DNA from: Bugula neritina
Taxonomy: Eukaryota; Bryozoa; Gymnolaemata; Cheilostomatida; Bugulidae
DNA: 64,000 bases
Assembly: GCA_964035545.1 (NCBI GenBank)
Contig: OZ037766.1
Coordinates: 1,359,501-1,423,500, forward strand
Direction: 5' to 3'
In this document: in pieces, positions 50,801 through 60,100 of the stretch
How positions within the stretch are numbered: position 1 is the first letter of the stretch
Layout of the letters: the number at the start of each line of letters is the position of its first letter
Notes under the pieces: generated by a model
What the model was told of the DNA's origin: nothing
Database searches by the model: none
The model's input: only the letters and a program-made list of their open reading frames with translations
Position numbers and translations under genes: made by a program

Positions 50801-51128
50801 AATCGATTACAAGAAAGCGAAAGTAGCAAATCGTTTGCAGAATGAAAGCAAGTCGGACTCTGAGCAGGCCACCCGCCTATTGGTAGATGTTGGAAAGGAA
50901 GCTAATGATGACTCAGCAAATATTTCTGACTACTACACTAAGGACGGTTTTCTACAGCGACCAACTAACAAAGTTGAATTGGAGTACATCAGAGGATCGG
51001 AATGCCTAGACAGTGGTAGTCAGGTCAACAGCGAGGAGAGTGTAAACCTCCCTCAAATTGATGTTAGTGAAAACTCTAGTGGAGACTCAGGCTATGTTGG
51101 CAGAAATCTCTGCTCCAGTTCTATGTAA
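35900..51128 (+). CDS. Receptor B: LIFR/OSMR-like class I cytokine receptor (D1-D2-Ig-Ig-D1-D2-FN3x3-TM), 24 exons
   Basis: Predicted cytokine receptor of type I topology. Exons: 35900-35963, 36450-36576, 37075-37298, 37778-37962, 38384-38555, 38880-39117, 39378-39496, 40093-40366, 40867-40985, 41418-41426 (9 nt), 42159-42282, 42852-43063, 43444-43658, 44645-44810, 45238-45332, 45856-45993, 46415-46550, 46865-47010, 47909-48062, 48356-48508, 48906-49052, 49267-49348, 49995-50160, 50454-51128; 4140 nt, 1379 aa. Order: signal peptide (1-20); D1 (22-138); D2 (139-257; SYWGDAT where WSxWS is expected); two Ig (258-507; DSGMYSC, DSGKYKC); D1 (511-622); D2 (623-749) with DIWSQSTNL; three FN3 (750-1072; YTVFWCN in the second); TM about 1075-1096; 280-aa tail with proline box (KTPKLVQP), YYQV, FYENKV, YGEQ and SGDSGY. 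CHR-Ig-CHR-FN3x3 is the LIFR/OSMR layout, here with an extra Ig. The first exon is probably preceded by an acceptor at 35886. Ligand unknown. Confidence 0.82.
35983..36028. repeat. 23-bp tandem duplication
   Basis: GGTTTGGTTGATCAATTGAG plus ATT occurs twice back to back (35983-36005 and 36006-36028), shortly after the receptor B signal-peptide exon. Confidence 0.95.
37328..37410 (-). mobile_element. tRNA-derived SINE head (minus strand), diverged
   Basis: On the minus strand GAGGTCTCGAGTTTGAATTC resembles the B-box arm of the better-preserved copy 200 bp downstream. It lies in receptor B intron 3. Confidence 0.5.
37535..37612 (-). mobile_element. tRNA-derived SINE head (minus strand), well preserved
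   Basis: On the minus strand: TGGTATGATGGTTAGCGCAC (A-box side), then an anticodon-like loop TTGCCAG (a GCC reading would suggest tRNA-Gly), then CTCGGGTTCGAATCCCAGTG with a perfect pol III B box. Receptor B intron 3 thus carries two tRNA-like heads in the same orientation. Confidence 0.7.
38165..38300. repeat. AT-rich tandem repeat in receptor B intron 4
   Basis: Imperfect units of about 49 bp containing ATAATATATGAACATGAGTT, close to the exon 5 acceptor. Confidence 0.7.
41418..41426 (+). other. Candidate 9-nt microexon of receptor B
   Basis: CCACTCCTA sits between a strong acceptor (CTTTATTTCAG) and a consensus donor (GTAAGT). Nine nucleotides keep phase 1, so inclusion adds three residues (GAG to GCC ACT CCT AAG, i.e. 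E to ATPK) in the linker between the second Ig and the second D1. Skipping also keeps the frame. Confidence 0.6.
41566..41815. repeat. 30-bp minisatellite of acceptor-like units
   Basis: Units such as CTCATTGGTTATCTATATCT then TATCTTACAG. CAG recurs at 41593, 41623 and 41653, then 41713 and 41743, in 30-bp register. Each unit ends like a splice acceptor. It lies in receptor B intron 10. Confidence 0.88.
42033..42115 (-). mobile_element. tRNA-derived SINE head (minus strand)
   Basis: On the minus strand: CTGGTAGAGTAATGGATAAG (A-box-like), then GATTGGGTTCAAACCCC (B-box-like). In receptor B intron 10, about 45 bp upstream of exon 11. Confidence 0.6.
42318..42590. repeat. Tandem repeat in receptor B intron 11
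   Basis: Imperfect units of about 37-39 bp built on CCACTTGACCTATATGTAAT and AGTTGACCTATATAAATA, starting about 35 bp after the exon 11 donor. Confidence 0.85.
44049..44605. mobile_element. Solo LTR of an LTR retrotransposon, 557 bp
   Basis: Begins TGTGGTAA and ends CTACTACA (TG...CA with short imperfect inverted ends), flanked by CTAG (with a shared A, ACTAG) at 44045-44048 and 44606-44609. Inside are TATAAAAG at 44427-44434 and AATAAA at 44501-44506 in promoter-then-polyA order. The homologous intron of receptor C (around 58400) reads GTTACTAGTTCTAAC without the insert, an empty site. No internal region is present, so the element was reduced by LTR recombination. Superfamily not determined. 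Confidence 0.85.
45345..45545. repeat. 10-bp minisatellite
   Basis: About 20 copies of CACACCCTGT / CATACACTGT variants, starting about 12 bp after the receptor B exon 15 donor. Confidence 0.9.
46255..46392. repeat. About 31-bp tandem repeat, four to five copies
   Basis: Units with GTGTGATATGCTAATAGTAT and CCTAGACTA, ending about 20 bp before the exon 17 acceptor of receptor B. Confidence 0.85.
47205..47345. repeat. Degenerate short repeat in receptor B intron 18
   Basis: Loose repetition of AATGACCTCTAGGTAAATAA-like segments. Boundaries are uncertain. Confidence 0.5.
47798..47908 (+). repeat. 37-bp triplication of a splice acceptor
   Basis: Three copies of a T-rich tract ending in (A)CAG or TAG followed by GTG have their AG at 47834, 47871 and 47908, exactly 37 bp apart. 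The last is the real acceptor of receptor B exon 19. Confidence 0.8.
48041..48135 (+). repeat. 47-bp duplication spanning the exon 19 donor of receptor B
   Basis: TGTATAAATTACTTAGATAG at 48041 and its near copy at 48088 each lead into AGGTGA. The copied segment covers the last 22 coding bases plus the donor. Confidence 0.85.
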
Positions 51129-51195
51129 CATGTTGACACCTCTTCCCGTTAGGTTGACACCACTTCCTGTCATGTTGACACGTCTTCCTGTCAGT
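51129..51195 (+). repeat. Short 3' UTR tandem repeat
   Basis: Three units like GTTGACACCTCTTCCCGTTA directly after the receptor B stop codon. A second simple TATCGATATATTGACT repeat follows at about 51340-51430. Confidence 0.75.
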
Positions 51196-51581
51196 TTGAT
51201 GAACCATGACCATATCTGTTAGATTCTGACAAACTAACTTCCCACATCTACTGGATTTTCATGACCCCCCAACAACTGTTCCAAGTTATTCTATTCAATG
51301 TCTATACCCAACTGTTGATAAACTATTAGTATCATTAGTTTGATATTGACTACTATATCGATATATTGACTGCTCTATCGATATATTGATTATTATATTG
51401 ATATTGACTACTGGATATCGACTACTGTATTACTTACCGTGTTAATTGCTTGAGCTCATTATCAGAAATTTTTTTACTCAGTTTCAAATTTTTCCGACCT
51501 CAAGATTATATTACGAATGTATATTAAATGTATGCATGATGCATTTATATAATATTATTTACAAATATATCAACTACACAT

Positions 51582-51587
51582 AATAAA
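51582..51587 (+). terminator. Candidate polyadenylation signal of receptor B
   Basis: AATAAA 454 bp after the stop codon, followed by TG-rich sequence. Confidence 0.5.
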
Positions 51588-51599
51588 CAAACTGCATGT

Positions 51600-53990
51600 A
51601 CAATAACCCATGTGCTCTGTCAGTCTGAGAACGTAGGCAAGCCCAAGTATGATTCCAGGAATAAAATAATTAACATCGCCAAAACATGAATAGAAGAGAA
51701 ATTATACACAAAATATTGCAACTTGAGATGGCTTTACCTAACCACTTCATGCAAAGTAACCACCTTTGTCCATGAGCAATTCTTTTTCTTGGATTTATGC
51801 CTCCTGCATATAATCGGGATGATATCTGCACCACTTTTTACAGATGACAAATGAGTGATCCACCTTCTTAGTCTGGTTGAACCCATCCAACAGAATGTAG
51901 AAGCAAGTGCTGGTACACCACACAGGTAAAACTCGACCAATTGGAATTGAGTATCAATTCCAATGATTAGCCTCTATCGATTTTATATAAAGCCACCAAA
52001 GTGCAAGCTTTTAACAAGTAGGTTTCTTAATCTTTCACATTGCAAATTTTTGCTTTAAAGTTATTTTTTTATTAAACTGCTAATTTTACTGTTTCAAAAT
52101 CTACATTTAAAAGAACAAGTCTGCAAGTTGTAGTGTTAGGTTTACCCAGTAGCTCCTGTGGTGTAATGGTAGCACACTTGCTGGCAAGCCAGAGGTCTTG
52201 GGTTCGATTCCCAGTGGGGGGCAATTATTTTTCACAAGTATGGCCTACGAAAGAGGCTTTGCTACATTCCCTCTTGTGTTAATTAAAGTCACACTCGTGG
52301 TTGTATGGCACACAGCACTGTATAATCCATATACTTGGCCCTTGATTTCCTATTAACTCAGTAATAAAGCTGCATGGCACACAACTATTTCATAACAATT
52401 TTTAAATTAATTGTTAAAGCAAAATTCTGAAAGTTGAACCTTGGGCAAAATTAATAGCTACAATTTGCTAACTGGGTTTTGAATACCGATTTTCACAAAT
52501 CAAGTGCTTTTAAACTAATTTAGCATTGGAGAAATTTGCTTGCAGCGCATACATATTGTGATTGGTTAAAAAATGAAATTAGTGCTTTTTGCTTTTATAA
52601 TTAGATTGATACTCAATTAGCTTTTCCCTTTAAATTAGTGTTTTTTGCTTTTATAACAGCTTTTCAGAATGAAGCTTTTCTAGTTCCTAAAACTCACGAC
52701 TATATTGTGTAGAAGTGAAGCTGTCTGTGCCAGTTAATAAGGTGGAGTTGGTACAGGAATCTGATTGGCTGGGTCTTACCTTCCCAGAAGCTGGCAATAC
52801 TACGAGTTGCCAGATGCACAGAGGTATTGCCTTTGCTTACTTGAGTTTGGAGCTTTTATTTTAAGAAGACAACTTCTCATACTGAAAACATCCTGTAGAA
52901 CCCAGGCTATTAAATATCTGCAACTTACCTGGATGTGCTGGACATCTCAGGTGTCCAATCATCAGCAGAGAAACACCAATTTTCTGAGGATCTGATAGCA
53001 AAGAATTTTGTCTGAACTTGGACATCAAAGTTTGTAACTGGAGTTATCATCCCTTGCTTCACCAGCAAGCTAACAGCATACATTAGTGAGTTTGATCTGA
53101 GTGTTATTGATCTAAACTCCCAACTATTTATAACTTCTGTTGGAATGATAAAGTTTATTAAATGTCATTATGCACTCCCTTTGCATGTTGGTATATCATA
53201 GCTAGAGGGCTTCAAAGTAGAGCTGCGCTGGTTGTGAGAATATTAGAAACAATCAATTGTGGCTGGTATATTGTCAATATCTTCAGTATCAGCTTTTCAA
53301 TTTGCTATTGTCGACATTTTCAGCTTTTAGCAATTTTAGCATAGATTGTGACCAATTAAAAATGTCCACTACCAAAATAAGCTGGCTGCACTCTGAGGTT
53401 GTATGGCATAGTGCCAAGAACTTATTGCACTGGAAATACCAATAACTTGAGTACTATAGTACCAGAAGCATATTCATACTGATACTCCAACCAATCTCAT
53501 AGGTAGTAGAAACAACACTAAAACAACTGTGGCTAAATATTACATCAAAGTAGTACGGATGCTATCTGGACTAAATTATGGCTGCCCTAGCCCCCATCTT
53601 CCCCATAAATCTAATAAAACTCAAACCACTGGTGTTTCTTGCCAGGCAGATGCCTGCGTCTACTTGACCATAGCTCCTCGTTTTTGACCCCATCTATCTT
53701 AATTTATCAAACTTGCCAGACATAAATTAACTTCTTAAAACCCCAAGAGGGTTATTCATAATAGTGAGAGAGACCAAAACGAATCAGTGAAGTGCCATGC
53801 AGGTGCTCCTTCCTCATCCAGGTTTGTGCCACATGACAGGCCAGATTGATTGTGTAATATTCTTGGCTAAACATTTGCTAAGTCATACTACAACTCATCT
53901 TTTAGTACGTCAGCTCCTATTGGCTGATGAAGCTACACACAGCACGTGTTTAATTAATATTTAAGCCAGTCCCTATAAGCATGGCCATTC
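51600..53990. other. Intergenic region between receptors B and C
   Basis: No supported gene. It holds a 10-bp perfect hairpin (51941-51963), a tRNA-like SINE head (52152-52222) and short unremarkable open frames. The minus-strand frame 51734-51940 has a Lys/Arg-rich end but no family I recognise. Confidence 0.5.
52152..52222 (+). mobile_element. tRNA-like sequence, probable SINE head
   Basis: GCTCCTG...GGGGGC ends can pair. The D arm (GTGT...GCAC) and the T arm (TTGGG-TTCGATT-CCCAG) fold well and A and B boxes are intact. The anticodon stem does not pair properly, which argues against a functional tRNA and for a tRNA-Gly-like SINE head, related to the copy at 37535-37612. Confidence 0.6.
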
Positions 53991-54119
53991 AGAAATAAAT
54001 ATAAAGTTTGATAGCTGTAGCTTGTAGTGTAATAGATTTCTATTAGAGTTATTGATTTAACTGTATTATGTAACTTTTTAAAGGATCATTTGCTCTAGTC
54101 ACCACGGGTTGTCTGTAAC

Positions 54120-57100
54120 ATGGATACAGCTACCAGGAGAGGAGGTTACATGAACCACCTACTCCTGCTGTCCTTACTTGTCTTTTCTGCCAGTTCCACA
54201 GGTGAAGTAGTGAATAGAGAACTTAAATATTGCTGTGACATTTTATATAAAGCTCACTCATTATGTACACGTCTTAAGCCTAAACATTGTTGTGACTCTA
54301 TAAGTTCACGCACAATATCTGTGTCTTAAGTTTTTGCTAAAAATATTGTTTATATAGGTTTATTCCCAAAGTTCAAAATTGTTACTTTATTTATATCTTT
54401 TGCGTCTATCTAATCTGATATGGTATGTGGGATAAAAAGCTTTCTTTCCACAATATATGCTTATATTTTAGACAGGTAAATTATTAGTAGACTTTCTTTT
54501 TAAAGATACCAGTTTTTAGTATTGGTCAAAATTTATCCTACGGATATAACATACACATATATACCATTTACTGAAATTCACACAAATACTGTACCTGCTG
54601 CTGTAGACACTGGGCTTCAGATTTTAGACCACAGTTGTGTGTCAAGGTTGAAGTCTGGACACTACAACTACAAATGTTTGTTCTACACCAACCTATCTTC
54701 AGAGCTGCACAGGGTGTCTTGGAAGATCTCATTCAAAGTTGAATTGGTGTAAGTGTAAAATATAGGTCAATGTAAGTGTAAAATATAGGTCAGTGTAAGT
54801 GTAACATATATGTCAATGTAAGTGTAAATTATAGGTCAATGTAAGTGTAAAATATAGGTTAGTCTAAATGCAAACTATAAGTTAATGTAAGTATAAACTA
54901 TAAGTTGGTTTAAGTGTAAAATATAGATCAATGTAAGTGCAAACTATATGGTAATGTAAGTGCAGAGTATAGGGTAATGTAAGTTTAAACTATATGGTAA
55001 TGTAAGTGTAAAGTATATGTCAATGTAAGTTTAAACTGTAGGTTCATGTAAGTATAAATGACTAGTATAAATAGAACAGCACCTTGATAATTGGTAAAGT
55101 ATCTTTGCTATGAATTTTCACAACTCTTGAGTAATTATACTGTTGTTCATTTCAATACCTAAAAGAGTAAAAAATAAAAACCTTGTGTTGCCTCAACTCT
55201 TTAAAAACCATCCCCCCCCCCCTTTAACTTATGAGTAGCTACAGTCATAGAAAAGCCACTAAATTTATTGCTAGGACTCAGTTTCAGTAGTATCACTATC
55301 AGTTAAAATGTGAATTTTCACAAACACTGCTAGAGCAAGATGCTTTGCTACAATAGAGTTTTGTTTTATTCATAGAACCCAAAGTCTCAAAAATATGACT
55401 TAGTTCAATGCTGGCAGATTTGTTTATAAAATTTTATAGTAATTGTTATAATATTAACTTTTAATGCATTAAACACAATTATTTTATTAGATATGTTATT
55501 ATATATTATAATTAAAATTATATCACAATAGAAGAGAAAATTATGTTATAATCATAATATACAATACTGGACTATTCTATACAACATTACGTAATCTCTT
55601 AATGTTTTATCGTGAAACTTGTTGATACTATATTATGTAATGTATTAGTACTATATTATGTAATGTATTAGTACTATATTAGGTAATGTATTAGTACTAT
55701 ATTATGTAATGTATTAGTACTATATTATGTAATGTATTAGTACTATATTATGTAATGTATTAGTACTATATTATGTAATGTATTAGTACTATATTATGTA
55801 ATGTATTAGTACTATATTATGTAATGTATTAGTACTATATTATGTAATGTATTAGTACTATATTATGTAATGTATTAGTACTATATTATGTACGTAATGT
55901 GGTAATACTTTATTATATTAAGTCACTGCAAGAGCTGCCTTGAGAAGTCACCAGTGAGAGAGTGTGAGAAGCTTCACGTGCTGCCGTCTGCAAAGGACAA
56001 GAAGTTTGATGTTCTCCAATGTGAGCTGACAACCAATTATCTCTACATGTACGCGTTCTATTATTGGAACGTGACAGCAAGCTATAAGCAGCAGGCAGCG
56101 GACTACCGGCAGCAGACGAATTCTACAAATGTTACAACTTTGAGGTCACCCAGTGTAGGTTGGTATTTTGAAGATGCTACTTGGGACATCCCACGACGTT
56201 TTTCATTTAGTTTCATTTTCGGTTAGTTTCATTAATCATTGCGTCTCAAATGTCACTATTATTCAGCCAGATTCTTGGAGTTGATTAGAATCACTTTAAT
56301 TCAATATACTTCAATTATGGACAGCTGCTTGACCCCAAAAAGTTTGAGTTCTGTGCCAACATCTCTAACAGCTGTAGCAGACGTAAATTTATCAACATTG
56401 TCAAGGAAATAAATTAAAAAGAAACTTAACTAGCAGTTAAACATAAAGGAGCTTAAAAATAACCCATAAATTATTCAAAGAAATTTTGTGTAAAAATGTG
56501 AAATTTCCCTGCATCGGCTTTTTGCAAATAAATTCTGAAATATGGTATTTATTTTTAAAGTAGATACTTTTCCTGTGGTTTTGGGTTCTTTAAAGTTTCA
56601 ACTAAAGTTTGTAATTGTGCCGCATTTCTGACACGTTGCAATGATAGCAGACGGCCCCTTAACATGCTCTGTGCATAAATTAAGATTAGTTGGTGGTTGT
56701 TTGGTTTGGCACGCCTTCGTTTGAGTTGAAAATAAGATTTCTTTTCCACATAATCATGTTGATGTAAATCAAGCCTATGCCAGATTATGAATTGCTAAGA
56801 GAAGAGGGTTCTGCTTTATTTGACATTAATTTGCATAATTGGTTTAGTGATTGATTAACTTGTAATAATTGAATGGAACAAACCGGGGCTACTGCAAGAG
56901 CGATATTGTTAGTATTCTCTACTTTCCATAACTGGCCCACTAAGAACAGATGAGAAAGTGGTGTGACATTGTGTGTAAGTGTTTCTAGACTGAGCAATTG
57001 CACTGGAATGCATTTAATATCACAGCTGCTGTTTGAGGTCTTTTAAAAAAGTTCAACAAACAAATTTTATTTTTAGTTTGTTGGGGATGTTTTTCTCTAT

Positions 57101-60100
57101 GAACTCTGGTATACGCAAGCAGGTCTTTTATCTCAGGGAAGGTCTGTACAGGATATAAAACGGTTTTGAAAGCGGAACATTACAATACCTTACCAACCTG
57201 TACATAGATCAAAGTAGAAAAACTCTGCTTTGTTGTCACCTGCACGATGTTTTAGCAATAGTTTACTATAAAATACGAGATAATTTGAGGTTTAATTACT
57301 TCCACATTTATAATCAACAAATGGTCTTGCTACAGCCTTGATTCATTGCCAACATTTTGAGCTATGTTTCATTTAATTTATTTTTATATAACTACGAGTA
57401 GCTAAAAATTTCTTGTTGGCTATTAATAAATTTGATGATTAAAGCAGTCATGTAAGTAGAATAAAATATATTGCATAAAAAAAATAGCGTGTCACTGGGG
57501 GTGGATGAGCCCCTATTCACAACATTAGCAGACCAACCTGATTCAAATGTCTAAGGCTTTTAGGTCAAGGTTAACTTGTGTAGTGTAGACTAAGCTCTTA
57601 GTAAGCTCACTGTTTAGTCCCTCTCTTTCTAAGCTTAGCTCAGTAGTGTCAAAGAGATATCCAGGCTGGTTATGTAAGAGTGACGTACAATATTTACTTC
57701 ATGAACTGCATTCTATTCTACATCAAGACAATAATTACTACAGCTCCACTCTCAGCCTCTTTAACTACCCTTTATTTAGTGGTACTGGAACAGCCTGAAG
57801 TCCTCAATACTAGCGTGACGGTGGACAGTCTATCCCTGCAAGTACAGCTGAGCCAGTATGAGGTCTACAGCGAAGGTGAAGGTCACGAGGGCTACGTAGA
57901 GTATGACGCCATGGAGAACGGAGTCAGATACAGGGTGTCTACTTATGCCACCCACGGACTAGCTCAGCCGGTGAGTGAAGAGTAGCTAGTTTATACAATC
58001 GTAGGATTATTTTATCCTATTAAAAGATCTGTTGCATGTCATCCTATACTGCAACAATAAATGCTGTGCTCATCTATAGATTTTTCTCACTCAGTACACT
58101 GATATATATTTACGTTTAGATTTATTTATATCTCTCTCATAAATGGTAAGATCATTCTGTTTAAACTCTGTTATATGACATTCTTTGACTCAGGCAGCTT
58201 ATATATGTTATATTAGTCTAAAGGCTTTACTGCTCAGTATTAAAATATATTATGATCACATAAAATAGAATTAATGAAGATTTCAAAAGTGATTTATAAA
58301 AGTGCGTTTTGAAACATGCAAAAGGATTAAACAGTTAAACTAAACTACGCCAGAAATTGTTGGGTAGCAGAAAGTCATTATAATATAAAAGGCATGTCTG
58401 TTACTAGTTCTAACACTAAAGTTATGTACCAATACTTTACAGGAAGTGAGAATATATACTAACAAAGGACCAAGGGACTGGATATACATCTCAGACCTGG
58501 AACCCTTCACCACATACGATATCAGCGTCACTAATCAGTTGAACAACACCGTGAATACAGACATCTGGAGCCAGTCTACCAACCTAACTCTGTCTACTAA
58601 AGGTATGGTTGCTATCAATACATTCCTTGCACAAGTTACAGTGCCGTACTCAGTTGTACTTCGCAATGAATCAACTATCCTTTGTAGATTTGGCAAGTTT
58701 TATACTGAGTTGATATTTTATGTTGCATAACAGTTGTTTTGACTGATTTAATGATACATATTATATTATGTTTTATTTATAATGTAGTATAGTACATATA
58801 CATTGCATATATAATATAACGCAGTTCTATACTGTTTCAGCTCCACCATCCCTTCCCTCCTTCTCCATTCAGAGAGACACCAAATGTCAATATGGAAGAC
58901 AGGCTCAACTCTACTGGAAGGTAAAACTCTAAAACTGCTATCAACTTGATTGAACTTCACTCAAGCAGTCTGCAGGTGTACTATATTCACCTGCAACTTG
59001 TAACTTAGAAATACTGTTCACAAATTTATAATATAATATGTTGAAACTATCTCCCCTCACGATAACATACATTTTAGTATTGAGGAATATGTCTTGCATC
59101 CTACTAAGCTTTCTTGTCATGTGTAGCTAGTTGATAGGCTATGTAAAGGCTGCCACACTGCATGCAACACTGCAGGGCAATCTTTGACTTTTCAGACTTT
59201 GTGCTCTCGACTTTTGTTATCATTCATTCAGAGACAAAACTAGATTACTGAATGAGTGGACAACCCTTTACTCACACCTTGTACTTTTTATCTGCCACTA
59301 AATTAAAATTTAGGTAATATCAGTGTAATTGTTGCAAAAATATTGTTTTCTGAAGCTAAATTTAGATCAAAAGGCTGATAAAACCAAAAGTAGTTGCACC
59401 CTTCAGTGCACTGAGCTAAACTCAAACAGGTGTACTTATTGATAGCCAACTGGTGACTATTTTTAGTCATCAAAACAACTCAGTAATGACTTTTAGATGA
59501 GAAAACTGGACTGTGGTCACTAGACAGCAAAACATCTGTCTGATGAAGAGACTTTATATAATCACATATCAAGTAGTATTTTCTTTTTCACAGCACCTGG
59601 GAGAAGTAAACACAACATCAGTAGAGTTCTACCAAGTACACATAGGGAATGGGACGGCTCAGCAGTCGACCCCTAACAAGGTTAGTCTTAGAGTATTATC
59701 TTAGTCTATACAGTTCAATGCAGATTATTATAGTAAACAAGGCTACTCTTGCACAGTGTGGTGATAAGCTAAGATGGAGTCTGCTCAAATCATAACTATC
59801 AGCAAGTTTCTTGGAGAATTGAATGTGAATTCTCACTATCTTTATCCAAAAATTGTTGGTGTAAATAAAACTGTAAACTGCAGCAATTGTTTAAGAATTA
59901 ATTAGGCATTCCAGGTATAACAGCAATATAATATAATATAAATAGAACATATAGGCCTAATACAATATATTATAATGTGCAACTTCGTGATTCCAACAGC
60001 TACCTGAAGGATCTAGAAGTGTGGAGTTGTGCATCTCTAACTCTTCTGAAGAACTTACAGTGATGCCATTCAAGATGGACAACGCAACACTTCCTGTTTA

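Noticed and set aside
51734-51940. 68-codon minus-strand frame with basic C-terminus
   Set aside because: Looked faintly transposase-like, but no motif could be identified and no element ends were found around it.
52152-52222. Functional tRNA gene
   Set aside because: The anticodon stem is mispaired and related heads occur elsewhere in the window as SINEs.
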